Origin: JAJPHW01 sp963799065 | Lineage (GTDB): Bacteria > Acidobacteriota > Terriglobia > Terriglobales > Acidobacteriaceae | Assembly: GCA_963799065.1 (NCBI GenBank) | Contig: CAWCVJ010000003.1 | Coordinates: 806,001 to 870,000, forward strand | Length of the DNA: 64,000 nucleotides | Direction: 5' to 3' | Shown: positions 16,676 to 25,718 of the stretch, piece by piece | Position numbering within the stretch: the stretch's first letter is position 1 | Layout: each line of letters starts with the position of its first letter | Notes under the pieces: model-generated | What the model was told of the DNA's origin: nothing | Databases searched by the model: none | The model's input: only the letters and a program-made list of their open reading frames with translations | Position numbers and translations under genes: made by a program

Positions 16676-17239
16676 GTGATCACCATCGTGTCTGGACTAC
16701 CGCGGTGCGGGACATCGTTGATGATGCAAATGCTGGCTGCGGGCGGCATGGCGGTGCTCACCGACGGCGAGCGGCAAGCGGATACCGATAATCCTCGGGG
16801 ATACTACGAGTGGGAGCCGATCAAGAAGTTGCCGCAGCAGCCTGAGCTGATCGATCAAGCTGAAGGGCGTGTGCTGAAATGCATTTCGCAATTACTTTTT
16901 GCGCTTCCTGGCGGGCGCGACTATCAGATTGTTTTTATGGAGCGTCCGCTGGCGGAAGTGCTGGTTTCGCAGGCGGAAATGATTCGGCGACGCGGGAGCG
17001 TGGGAGTTGCGGTGGACGACGCCGTACTGTCGAAGGCCTTCGAGAATCATCTCAAGCAGGTGGAGCTATGGTTCAAGAGCAATCCGAAAATTCGTGTCTT
17101 GCGAGTGAACTATCACCATGTGCTGCGTGAGCCGCGAGCCGTGTCCGAAAAAGTCGCTGAGTTCCTACAGCAACCCTTGGACATCGCAGCCATGACGCGA
17201 CAGGTCGATCCTGCGCTGCATCGGCAGCGGCGAGCTTAA
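16676..17239 (+). CDS. Sulfotransferase-family protein (P-loop)
   Basis: The 187-residue protein opens MITIVSGLPRCGTSLMMQML, containing the P-loop-like PRCGTS that binds the 5'-phosphosulfate of PAPS in this family, and later has FMERPLAEVLVSQ and VLRVNYHHVLREP, fitting the second PAPS segment. It is shorter than many sulfotransferases (250-300 residues) but resembles compact bacterial ones. The start is GTG with no clear ribosome site. It lies 30 bases after the phosphodiesterase-TPR gene, so co-expression is likely. Acceptor unknown. Confidence 0.8.
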   Translation: MITIVSGLPRCGTSLMMQMLAAGGMAVLTDGERQADTDNPRGYYEWEPIKKLPQQPELIDQAEGRVLKCISQLLFALPGGRDYQIVFMERPLAEVLVSQAEMIRRRGSVGVAVDDAVLSKAFENHLKQVELWFKSNPKIRVLRVNYHHVLREPRAVSEKVAEFLQQPLDIAAMTRQVDPALHRQRRA

Positions 17240-17257
17240 CTGTGTTTATGGTGTGTC

Positions 17258-19903
17258 TTAATTCGCGGCGAAGGCCTCCGTTAGAGACTGCGTGTTCAGC
17301 GCGCTCTTCAGCGAAACCAGGCTGGCGTTCGACTTCACCGTTATCGTCACCGGCTCTCCGGGCAGCAAATCGACATAATTGTCGGAGTAGGTCGCATCGA
17401 TATCGCCGAAGGATAGATTCACACTGCGCGCGAGTTGTGCGGATTGTAGCGTGACCGCGTAGCCGTCCGCAGTTTGCTCGATGCTGGTTTCGATTTTGGG
17501 CGCGACGGGCAATTGCAAGTTGCGCGTGGTATCGAAGAAGGTTTCGTTGCGCGAGACTCTTTTCCCACCGACTTCCAGATCGAAGACGAGAAACGTTTTG
17601 TGCGGGTCGTAGCCTGCGGGCAAGTCGGTGAGGTTTAGAGTCCAATCGATTGGGTTCGACTGAGCCGGGATTTGCACTTGCTTGGTTTGATCGAATAGAA
17701 CTTTGCCGGAGTAGTCGAGAAGGCGTGTGTGGATCGATCCGGCCAGCGGTTCAAGTTTATCGGAGATGACGTATACGTCGACTTTGCCATCGTGCAGATA
17801 CGGCGAAACGAGTAAGTCGTCGTAGAAGCGTTTTGTGTAGTATTGGAGCGCCTTCCAGCGTCCGTAGTAGTCGACGCTGGCCCACGAGGCGACCGGCCAG
17901 CAGTCATTCAATTGCCAGTAGAGCGATCCCATGGTGCGCGGCCGGTTTTGACGAAGATGCTCGGCGCCGATCTTGATAATTTCTGCCTGCTGCACTTGTC
18001 CCAGATACACGAAGGCTTCGAAATCTTTGGGCTCGCGATATTCGCGCAGCATGTAAGTGAGGATGCGCTCGTTGCCGCCTTTATTTTTCTGGTGCGCCTG
18101 CATCACGACGGAACGGATGTCGAGGTCTTCCGGCTTGGCGAAGGAGCGAATGGTACGCATCTCGGGGAAAGATTGGAATCCGTACTCCGACATGAAGCGC
18201 GGGAATTGCATGTTGTAATCGGAGGCCGGAGCCTGCGCATGCCAGACCTGCCAGTAATGCATGTCGCCGTTGTGCTGATTGTCCGGGATTTCTTCAAAAT
18301 CGGCGCTGGGCGAACTGGGCGTGTAGGGAACGGGATCGCCGTATTGCGCGACCGCGCTCTTGAGAATATCGGCGAACATGACGACGTAGTCCTGCCAGAC
18401 GCGATCGCGCTGCTCGGGCGAAATTGAGCCTTTGAATTCCTGGCGATCACCCCAGTGGTGCCATCCGGTTTCGACTTCGTTATTGCCGCACCACACCACG
18501 ATGCTGGGGTGTTCGCGCAGGCGCGTGATCTGATCGATGGCTTCCTGGCGCACGTTTTCCTGAAAGGCCGCGTCGCCGGGAATCATGTCGCCGCCAAACA
18601 TAAATTCCTGCCAGACCATGATGCCGAGTTCGTCGGCGATATCGTAGAAGTCGTCGGACTCGTAATGGCCGCCGCCCCATTCGCGAACCATATTCATGTG
18701 GGCGTCGCGAGCCGCTTGCAGGATCACGCGATGCTGTTCGGTGGTGACGCGGCTGGGGAAGCTATCGAAAGGAATCATGTCTGCGCCCTTGGCGAAGATA
18801 GGGATTCCGTTGATGACGAACGCGAAACTCCTTCCCCACTGGTCGGGCTGGCGGCGCAGTTCGACGGAACGCAGGCCGGTCTTGACTTCGGACTTGGCTA
18901 GAACCTCAGCAGTTTTCTTTTTCTCGGTTGCTGCGCTGATGGATGCGGTGAAGTGATAACGGTTCTGGGCGCCGTAGCCCAGGGGATACCAGCGCTTGGG
19001 TGAGTCTATGCGGATGGGGAAAGAAATGTGATTCGTGCCGGCATCGAGTTGAACAGTCTGGGATCCGTCGCTGGCGGGCGTCCCGGAGAGTTCGTTGTGC
19101 GAGTAAGCGACGGTGATTTTCTGCGGGCGCGCCGACTCGACGGTCAGTTCGGCGGACAAGAGGGCGTCTTCCGCGGAGATCTTTTGCTGGTGAATGTGGA
19201 AGTTCTCGATGCGCAGTGAATCCCAGGCGTCGAGGTGAATGGGCTTCCAGACGCCTTCGGTCAGAAAACGCGGACCCCAATCCCAGCCATATTGATAAGG
19301 CGCCTTACGAGTGTAGGGAGCGGTCGCGATATCTTCTTCATTGCCGGCATTGTGGGTTGAGATCGAGGGCAGAATGAAGGGAAGTGTTTTCACGTACGGA
19401 ATCATTTTGTAGACGGGCGAGTAGAAAACGATGCGGAGAGCGTTCGGGCCGCTCTTCAGTAAAGCTTTCGCGGGCACACGCCACGTTCGAAACATATTGT
19501 TGGCGCTGAGGATTTGCTGGTCGTTGAGGTAGACATCGGCCAGAGTGTCGAGTCCGTCGAAAACAAGATCGACATGTTCGCGAGCTAACGTTGCCGAGTC
19601 GACTTGGAACGTGGTGCGATACTCCCAGTCGGTGAGGCCGATCCATTGCAGGCGGGATTCGTTGTCTTGATAGAAGGGATCGGGGATGAGTCCGTCGCGG
19701 AGCAAGTCGGTTTGCACGACGCCGGGAACCTGCGCGGGATGCCAGTCTTTGACGTCGGCGCGGTCGGGAGTACCGAGGGCGTGGAACTCCCAGTTCGAGT
19801 TCAGAACTTGGGATGAAGGCTCGGTGGCACTGAGCTGCGTCGCGAACAGCGCGGATAGTAGGGCGATCATTGCGCACAGGAAACTCGAGAAACGCGTTTG
19901 CAT
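17258..19903 (-). CDS. Exported GH2 beta-mannosidase
   Basis: The 881-residue glycoside hydrolase cleaves terminal beta-mannose residues, inferred from the family. It has a signal peptide MQTRFSSFLCAMIALLS to LSA, an N-terminal sugar-binding domain (WIGLTDWEYRTTF), Ig-like domains, and a TIM barrel. The acid/base is E476 in WCGNNEVETGW and the predicted nucleophile is E573 in FMSEYGFQSFP. GGAGG lies six bases before ATG 19903, so the longer frame up to 20152 is a shadow of the next gene. It is the last gene of the five-gene sugar operon, 38 bases after the ROK kinase. It probably acts in the periplasm on imported oligosaccharides. Confidence 0.94.
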   Translation of the reverse strand: MQTRFSSFLCAMIALLSALFATQLSATEPSSQVLNSNWEFHALGTPDRADVKDWHPAQVPGVVQTDLLRDGLIPDPFYQDNESRLQWIGLTDWEYRTTFQVDSATLAREHVDLVFDGLDTLADVYLNDQQILSANNMFRTWRVPAKALLKSGPNALRIVFYSPVYKMIPYVKTLPFILPSISTHNAGNEEDIATAPYTRKAPYQYGWDWGPRFLTEGVWKPIHLDAWDSLRIENFHIHQQKISAEDALLSAELTVESARPQKITVAYSHNELSGTPASDGSQTVQLDAGTNHISFPIRIDSPKRWYPLGYGAQNRYHFTASISAATEKKKTAEVLAKSEVKTGLRSVELRRQPDQWGRSFAFVINGIPIFAKGADMIPFDSFPSRVTTEQHRVILQAARDAHMNMVREWGGGHYESDDFYDIADELGIMVWQEFMFGGDMIPGDAAFQENVRQEAIDQITRLREHPSIVVWCGNNEVETGWHHWGDRQEFKGSISPEQRDRVWQDYVVMFADILKSAVAQYGDPVPYTPSSPSADFEEIPDNQHNGDMHYWQVWHAQAPASDYNMQFPRFMSEYGFQSFPEMRTIRSFAKPEDLDIRSVVMQAHQKNKGGNERILTYMLREYREPKDFEAFVYLGQVQQAEIIKIGAEHLRQNRPRTMGSLYWQLNDCWPVASWASVDYYGRWKALQYYTKRFYDDLLVSPYLHDGKVDVYVISDKLEPLAGSIHTRLLDYSGKVLFDQTKQVQIPAQSNPIDWTLNLTDLPAGYDPHKTFLVFDLEVGGKRVSRNETFFDTTRNLQLPVAPKIETSIEQTADGYAVTLQSAQLARSVNLSFGDIDATYSDNYVDLLPGEPVTITVKSNASLVSLKSALNTQSLTEAFAAN

Positions 19904-19941
19904 TTGAATCCTCCTCTGACAACTCGATTCTTCAAGAACAT

Positions 19942-20922
19942 TTAACTTGAGCACAATGCCGCCCCGCCTGCGATGCCGGCGTCTGCGCCGTAGTGAGCGG
20001 GGAGGAGCGGTATCTCGAACGAGCGTGGATTGACACAATAAAAATCCATGCGCTGATGCAAGAGATCGAGCAGCGGAACCAGCATCGCACCTGCGCCTCC
20101 GCCTAGGACGATCACGTCCACATCTAGCAGATCGACGATGTTGCTTAGCCATAGGGCGAGAAGTTCGACCGTTTCGACCAGAACTTGTTTGGCGAGCGGG
20201 TCTCCTGCGGCAAAAGCTTTTCCGACGATTTCGCTGCTGACCGCTGAGACATCCCCTTTAGCGAGAGTCAACATTTCCGATGTTACGTTCGGCGCTGCGC
20301 TCAATTTGGCGCGGGCTCTTCTTGCAATGGCTGGACCAGCGGCTAGAATCTCGATGCATCCAGGCTTGCCACAGCCACAGGGTGGGCCTTTGTAGTCGAT
20401 GCTCATATGGCCGCCTTCGCCGGCAGCTCCGGTGCGGCCGTGGTAGAGTTGGCCGTCGAAAATTATTCCCGTGCCGATGCCGGTGCCGATTCCGGCGGAG
20501 AAAACCCTGCGAAAGCCTCGTCCCGCGCCCCATCTGGCTTCGGCCAATCCGGCGGCGTTGCCGTCGTTATCGACTTTGACGTTGACACCATAAATCTTTC
20601 GCATCTCGTCGGCGAGGTGAAAATTGTGCCAGCACTTGAGATTGGGAGGATTGAGAATAACTCCCACGGTTGGATCGAGCGGCCCGGGTGCGCAGACGCC
20701 AACTCCGGCGACCGCTTCGCGCAATTTTGGCTCGTCAACGAAGAGGGAATCGATGGCGGCGACGACAGCCTCCATGCCTTCTTTGGCGCTGCCGCTCGCG
20801 GGCATGGAAGCGCGTTCCCGCGATCTAATGTTGCCGAGAGCGTCCACTAAGCCGACGGCGACCTTGGTGCCGCCAATGTCCACGCCGATGAAGAGTCGGT
20901 CTTGCGTTGTGTTGCCGGTCAC
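19942..20922 (-). CDS. ROK-family sugar kinase (glucokinase-like)
   Basis: The 326-residue ROK kinase has the phosphate motif FIGVDIGGTKVAVGLVD, a GAGRGF..GIGTGIGTG loop and the zinc motif CGCGKPGCIE (CxCGxxGCxE). It phosphorylates glucose or a related hexose such as mannose. The start is GTG 20922 with GGAG about eight bases upstream. Position between a FucP-type permease and a beta-mannosidase suggests it phosphorylates the mannose or glucose released by the pathway (inference). ROK repressors carry an N-terminal helix-turn-helix; it is absent here, so this is a kinase. Confidence 0.92.
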   Translation of the reverse strand: MTGNTTQDRLFIGVDIGGTKVAVGLVDALGNIRSRERASMPASGSAKEGMEAVVAAIDSLFVDEPKLREAVAGVGVCAPGPLDPTVGVILNPPNLKCWHNFHLADEMRKIYGVNVKVDNDGNAAGLAEARWGAGRGFRRVFSAGIGTGIGTGIIFDGQLYHGRTGAAGEGGHMSIDYKGPPCGCGKPGCIEILAAGPAIARRARAKLSAAPNVTSEMLTLAKGDVSAVSSEIVGKAFAAGDPLAKQVLVETVELLALWLSNIVDLLDVDVIVLGGGAGAMLVPLLDLLHQRMDFYCVNPRSFEIPLLPAHYGADAGIAGGAALCSS

Positions 20923-20950
20923 GCAAAATCTCCGAAAGTTGGGTTGCGTT

Positions 20951-22240
20951 TCATGCAGCGCGGACCGGCTTTGAGCCGCTAAATCCGTAATACACGATGT
21001 AGAGATAACAGATCACGGGCAGAATGAAGGCGCGGTGGAGGCCGATGTGATCAGCGAGAGAGCCTTGCAGCAAAGGGATAATGGCTCCGCCGACAATGGC
21101 CATGATCAATACGCTTGAGCCGTCTCCGGTGAGGGGGCCGAGTTCGGCGATGCCGAGCGTGAAGATACTGGGGAACATGATCGAGTTGAAGAGGCCGACC
21201 AGGATGATGCTCCACATGGCAACGTGGCCAGTGGAAGCCATCGAAATGAGAACTAACAAGGTTGCCGTCATCGCGGCGACCCCGAGCACGAGCCCGGTTC
21301 GCACCTTTTGCAAGATCGCCGATCCGATGAAGCGTCCCACCATGGCGCCTCCCCAGTAGAAAAATCCAACCAGCGTGGCGGCTTTTTGCTGTGAAATGTT
21401 TCCGATGTCCGGCTGAGTGAGGTAACTGATGAGGAAGCTGCCGATGGCGACTTCCGCTCCGACGTAAACGAAAATGCCCACTGCGCCCAGAACAAGATGA
21501 CGATACTTCAGCACACCGGTTGCGGGCGCTCCGGCTTTATGTTCGACCGCCGGGATGGTCGGCAGGTTGAATTTCGCGATCACAAGCGCGAGCGCGACTA
21601 ACGCGAGAGACAGTCCGAGATAAGGCAGCTTGACCGAAGACGCTTCGTGAACTCTGTAGGCTTGTAGCGCAGCGCCCGACATCTGGCGAATCTCGTCGAC
21701 ACTTTTCGGGGCCGCGCTCAGAATGAAGAGTCCGCCCAGTGCGGGGGCGATCGTAGTTCCCAGCGAGTTGAACGCCTGCGTCAGATTTAACCGGCTGGAC
21801 GCGGTTTGCGGAGGCCCCAGCACTGCGACGTAAGGGTTTGCGGCGACTTGCAGCGCCGTGATGCCAGCCGCGAGAACGATCAGCGCTCCCAAAAAGAGAG
21901 GAAATGACGGAACGCTTGCTGCGGGCACGAATAAGATCGCACCCAGCGCCATCACCAGTAAACCCAAAACCATGGTGCGTTTGTAGCCGATGGCGTCGAC
22001 GACTTTTCCAGAGGGAATCGAGAAAACGAAATACGCGGAGAAGAAAGCGAACTGAATCAGTATGACCTTGGCGTAGGTCAGATCGAAAATCGACTTGAGA
22101 TGCGGGACGAGGATGTCGTTCAGAGCGGTGAGGAATCCCCACATGAAAAAGAGCGTGGTGACCACGACGAGCGCGCTGGTGTAATTGGTGGAGGGTGCGT
22201 TTGTGGTAGTCGCCGGAACTTTTGAGCCGGATGTCGTCAT
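20951..22240 (-). CDS. FucP/GluP-type MFS sugar permease
   Basis: The 429-residue membrane protein of the major facilitator superfamily belongs to the L-fucose/glucose-galactose:H+ symporter group. It has about 12 hydrophobic segments, the motif FFMWGFLTALNDILVPHLK early on, and a family-typical ANPYVAVLGPPQTASSRLNLTQAFNSLG region. It probably imports a monosaccharide such as glucose, mannose or fucose. Its stop lies 28 bases from the ROK kinase start. A second, different sugar porter is directly upstream. Confidence 0.92.
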   Translation of the reverse strand: MTTSGSKVPATTTNAPSTNYTSALVVVTTLFFMWGFLTALNDILVPHLKSIFDLTYAKVILIQFAFFSAYFVFSIPSGKVVDAIGYKRTMVLGLLVMALGAILFVPAASVPSFPLFLGALIVLAAGITALQVAANPYVAVLGPPQTASSRLNLTQAFNSLGTTIAPALGGLFILSAAPKSVDEIRQMSGAALQAYRVHEASSVKLPYLGLSLALVALALVIAKFNLPTIPAVEHKAGAPATGVLKYRHLVLGAVGIFVYVGAEVAIGSFLISYLTQPDIGNISQQKAATLVGFFYWGGAMVGRFIGSAILQKVRTGLVLGVAAMTATLLVLISMASTGHVAMWSIILVGLFNSIMFPSIFTLGIAELGPLTGDGSSVLIMAIVGGAIIPLLQGSLADHIGLHRAFILPVICYLYIVYYGFSGSKPVRAA

Positions 22241-22279
22241 GGAGATCGGAGCGCCTCTCGCAAATGTGCTGGGACTTAT

Positions 22280-23605
22280 CTAGGTTGTCAATTCCTTTTG
22301 CATTTCTTCGAGCGTCAAGCCTTTGGTTTCGGGATACACGAATAGCACGATGAAGAATTGCAGCACCATCATGGCGGCGAAGAAGGCGAACGGATAGCCT
22401 CCAGAAGTCGCCGCCATCAGTGGAAATATTCCGGAGATCAGGGCGTTCATAAACCAATGAGTCGCGCTGCCAACGCTCTGGCCTTTGCCGCGTACCGAGT
22501 TGGGGAAGACTTCCGAGATGTAAACCCAGATGACTGCGCCTTGGGAGAAGGCGAAGAAAGCGATGTAGCCGACGAGCAGCCAGACTAAGAAGCCTTCATG
22601 GCTATGCATGAAGAAAATGGCGGCGACGCCGGCGAGGCAGGCTGCGGTTCCGACGGAGCCGACGAGCAGCAACTTCTTGCGGCCGAGCTTGTCGATGACC
22701 GTCATGGCGATCATGGTGAAGGCGAGGTTGGTGGCTCCGATGGCCACCGCTTGCAGGTTGCCGGAGACGCGACTGAATCCTGCCTTGGCAAAAATGTCAT
22801 TCAAGTAATAGAGGATGGCGTTGATGCCGGAGAGTTGATTGAACAGGCCGATGCTGATTGCAAGAAACAGGGGAAAGGCGTATTTCCGGGAGAGCAATTT
22901 CTCAGCGGCCTGCTTCTGTTCGACGTCGATGGAATCGACAATCTCTTGTAGATCGCGTTGGTAATTTTCGTCGCCGGTTATCTTCAATACGGCGCGGGCT
23001 TCGTCGATGCGCCCTTTTTTAACGAGCCATCGCGGACTGCGCGGAATGGTAAAGAGCAGCAGAAGGAATATCGCGGCGGGAAATGCGGCTACGCCTAAAT
23101 CCCAACGCCATTCCGCATCGCCCAGATGGAGCAGCGAAAGTATGTAGTTGGAAAAGTAGGCGAGCAGGATTCCGAAGACCACGTTGAACTGGAACAGGCC
23201 GACCAATTTACCGCGCGATTTTGCGGGAGCGATTTCGGCGATGTACATGGGGCCGAGAACCGAGGAGCCGCCGATGCCCAAACCTCCTATGAAGCGGAAG
23301 ATCAGCAATGACGGCCAACTCCAAGCCAAGGCGCAGCCGGTGGCGGAGATGAAGTAGAAGATTGCGAGTCCGCGGAGGCTATCGCGGCGACCGAACTTTT
23401 CGCCGGGGAGTCCGGCGAATAAAGCTCCGATGACAGTGCCCCAAATTGCGATGGAGACGGTGATGCCGAGCGATTTCGAAGACAGTCCGTAGAGTTGGGT
23501 GAGCGCGCCGGTCGTGCCGGAAATGACGGCGGTATCGAAGCCGAACAGCAGGCCACCGAGGGCGGCCACTCCCGTGCTTTTTAGCAAGACCGAGTTGAGC
23601 TTCAT
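22280..23605 (-). CDS. Sugar porter family MFS transporter
   Basis: The 441-residue, 12-segment inner-membrane transporter of the sugar porter family (like GalP/XylE/AraE) carries AALGGLLFGFDTAVISG in segment 1, GRRDS loop and PRSPRWLVKKGRIDEA after segment 6, and PETKGLTLEE at the end. It is a probable proton-coupled hexose or pentose importer. ATG 23605 overlaps the stop of the kinase gene (ATGA). The longer frame to 23707 has no family similarity. Two unlike sugar importers in one operon suggest more than one released sugar. Confidence 0.94.
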   Translation of the reverse strand: MKLNSVLLKSTGVAALGGLLFGFDTAVISGTTGALTQLYGLSSKSLGITVSIAIWGTVIGALFAGLPGEKFGRRDSLRGLAIFYFISATGCALAWSWPSLLIFRFIGGLGIGGSSVLGPMYIAEIAPAKSRGKLVGLFQFNVVFGILLAYFSNYILSLLHLGDAEWRWDLGVAAFPAAIFLLLLFTIPRSPRWLVKKGRIDEARAVLKITGDENYQRDLQEIVDSIDVEQKQAAEKLLSRKYAFPLFLAISIGLFNQLSGINAILYYLNDIFAKAGFSRVSGNLQAVAIGATNLAFTMIAMTVIDKLGRKKLLLVGSVGTAACLAGVAAIFFMHSHEGFLVWLLVGYIAFFAFSQGAVIWVYISEVFPNSVRGKGQSVGSATHWFMNALISGIFPLMAATSGGYPFAFFAAMMVLQFFIVLFVYPETKGLTLEEMQKELTT

Positions 23606-24558
23606 GCGGTCTCCCGTCGCCTGATCGTTGACTGGCTTCGGTTTGATTCGCGAGTTTCCGCTTCGCGGACTTTCGGTGCGAGCGCTTTCGCTTCGGCGAC
23701 CGTCCATTCTGGAATGGCTCCGCGACGGCTGGCAACCAGGGCGCCGACGCGATTGGCGAAGTCGGCAATTTCGATGGCGGCCCAGCCGCTGCCTAAGCCG
23801 TGCAGGAATGCGGCCGCAAACGCGTCACCTGCGCCCACGGTATCGACAACCTGAACGGGGTAGCCGGGTGCTTCGATGAATTGTCCGTTGAGGAGCACCG
23901 CGCAACCTTGAGGGCCACGAGTCACGCAAACGCCGTCCCACTTATACAGCGCCGCGTAAGTGCGGCAGAAATCCTCGAGTGAGCGATAGGGCGAGCCGAA
24001 CATGCGAGCAATAGCTTCGACTTCTTCATGATTCAGCTTGACGACCGAGGCTTGCGACATGAGTTCTTGGATTAGAGCAGGCGAAAACGCGTCGGCCCGC
24101 AGATTGACGTCGTAAAAGCGACGAGCACCGGAGGCGTGGGTTAGTATCTCCGAAGTTACCCGGTGGGGCTGCGGGAAAATCTGATGCAGTGTGCCGAAGT
24201 AGATCCAGTCAACTGGCTGAGAAAATAACTTGTCGAGTTGCGCGGCGGTTAGCTCAGGAAAATCATAAGCGGCGGGGCGATGAAGAATAAATTTCGGCTG
24301 GCCATCGCTGGCTAGCGCAACGGAAACCGCTCCGGTGGCGTGGTCTGGGTCGATGCGGACGTATTCGTCGGTCAAGCCCAGTTGGCGCATGTTCTCGATA
24401 ATTCTTTCGCCGCGTTGGTCTGCGCCGACGGCACTGACGAATGAAACACGATCACCGAGTCGACTGAGGTGCGCGGAGAAGTTAAAGGTGGCGCCTCCGA
24501 GGTGTTCTTCCTGCCCGACGATATCCCAAAGCACCTCACCGATGCTGATGATGTTCAC
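23602..24558 (-). CDS. PfkB-family carbohydrate kinase (fructokinase-like)
   Basis: The 318-residue ribokinase-fold kinase has the substrate-site GGATFNFSAHLSRLG, the ATP/catalytic motif DTVGAGDAFAAAF (catalytic Asp), and ISIGEVLWDIVG at its N-terminus. It resembles fructokinases (ScrK/FruK) more than ribokinase, though specificity cannot be assigned by eye. The start is GTG 24558 with a GAGGG upstream. It is the first gene of the operon with two sugar importers, a ROK kinase and a beta-mannosidase. It overlaps the next gene by four bases. Confidence 0.92.
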   Translation of the reverse strand: MNIISIGEVLWDIVGQEEHLGGATFNFSAHLSRLGDRVSFVSAVGADQRGERIIENMRQLGLTDEYVRIDPDHATGAVSVALASDGQPKFILHRPAAYDFPELTAAQLDKLFSQPVDWIYFGTLHQIFPQPHRVTSEILTHASGARRFYDVNLRADAFSPALIQELMSQASVVKLNHEEVEAIARMFGSPYRSLEDFCRTYAALYKWDGVCVTRGPQGCAVLLNGQFIEAPGYPVQVVDTVGAGDAFAAAFLHGLGSGWAAIEIADFANRVGALVASRRGAIPEWTVAEAKALAPKVREAETRESNRSQSTIRRRETA

Positions 24559-24662
24559 TCGTGGCCCTCGAAGTTCGCGACGGAGTTCACGTTTGACGCG
24601 CCCATGACTGTTTCAAAACCTCGCACAGTATACACGTCTGCCTGCGTTATGCAGCGGGGACT

Positions 24663-25718
24663 TTAAGGCTGAGTGGGGGCGCCTTGCAATTTCTGAAATT
24701 CCAGTAGCTCGCGTTCCGCGTCGGCGGTCTTGCCTTGCTTGCGATAGAGAGTGGCTAGTCCGAAATGCGCCTGGGCGGCCAGCGGACTGTCTTTTTCAAG
24801 GGACAGAAGATGAGTCCAGGCTTTCTCGGCAGCCGCTGCGTCGCCTTGGAGCGATGCCGCCTTGCCTATCGAATAGAGGGTCTCCGGCATGTCCGGCAAC
24901 AGGCGGTTGGCGCGTGCGAGCTCCGCGCTGGCTTCTTTCGCTTTGCCTTGCTGGAGAAGTGCGTCACCAAGACGGTAGGCGGCTTCGGGATTGCCGGGTT
25001 GAAGTTTGGTTTGGGCACGGAATTCGTCTTCGGCTTTGGCCCACTGGAACGATCCAGCGTAGACCTCGCCGAGTTCGAGGTGGGCTTCGGGCAGATGAGG
25101 GCGTAGCTTCAACGCCTCTTGTAATTCTTTTTCCGCATCGGGCATGCGCCTCAATACAAAATAATTCTCGGCCATGGCTTGGTGGGCGCGGGCGTTGTCT
25201 GGCGAGGCGGCGAGCAGGGTGTCGATCGATTGCTTGGAGAGCAAACCGCTGGCGCGACCTAAGTAATAGAGCAGGTCGGTGTCATTGGGATGGGCTGCGT
25301 AAGCCGCCTGCAGATGGGTGACTGCATCGGACAACTGTCCAGTTTGGATTTCCGCGATGCCCTGCGCGCCAAGATCCTGAACTTTGGCGAGATGAGGGAT
25401 CGCTTCAGCGGCGTAACCTTGCGCAAGCAACGCATAGCCGAGCAATCCATGAACTGGGAGAACGTCAGGGTTTATCTGCAGCGCGCGCTTGAGCGGCGGG
25501 ATCGCGGCGCCATAGTTGCCAGCCTCCAGGTTCGCCTGACCGAGATTGATAAAGCCATCCGCCGCGTTGGGCGCGAGCGCGGTCACTTGTTTGAACTCGG
25601 CGATCGCGGTGTCGAACTGCTGTTGTTTTTCGGCGGCGACGCCCGCCTGCATGTGCTGCACAGCTTCCGGCGTCAAGCTCTGCCAGGCGAACCACAGTAA
25701 GAAGAGTGCGCGAATCAC
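24663..25718 (-). CDS. Exported tetratricopeptide-repeat protein
   Basis: The 351-residue protein has a short hydrophobic N-terminus (MIRALFLLWFAWQSLT) and about nine TPR units (for example AADGFINLGQANLEAGNYGAA and PETLYSIGKAASLQGDAAAA). It probably acts as a periplasmic scaffold. The start is GTG, overlapping the CRTAC1 stop by four bases (GTGA), so it is translated with that protein. Function is unknown. Confidence 0.85.
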   Translation of the reverse strand: MIRALFLLWFAWQSLTPEAVQHMQAGVAAEKQQQFDTAIAEFKQVTALAPNAADGFINLGQANLEAGNYGAAIPPLKRALQINPDVLPVHGLLGYALLAQGYAAEAIPHLAKVQDLGAQGIAEIQTGQLSDAVTHLQAAYAAHPNDTDLLYYLGRASGLLSKQSIDTLLAASPDNARAHQAMAENYFVLRRMPDAEKELQEALKLRPHLPEAHLELGEVYAGSFQWAKAEDEFRAQTKLQPGNPEAAYRLGDALLQQGKAKEASAELARANRLLPDMPETLYSIGKAASLQGDAAAAEKAWTHLLSLEKDSPLAAQAHFGLATLYRKQGKTADAERELLEFQKLQGAPTQP

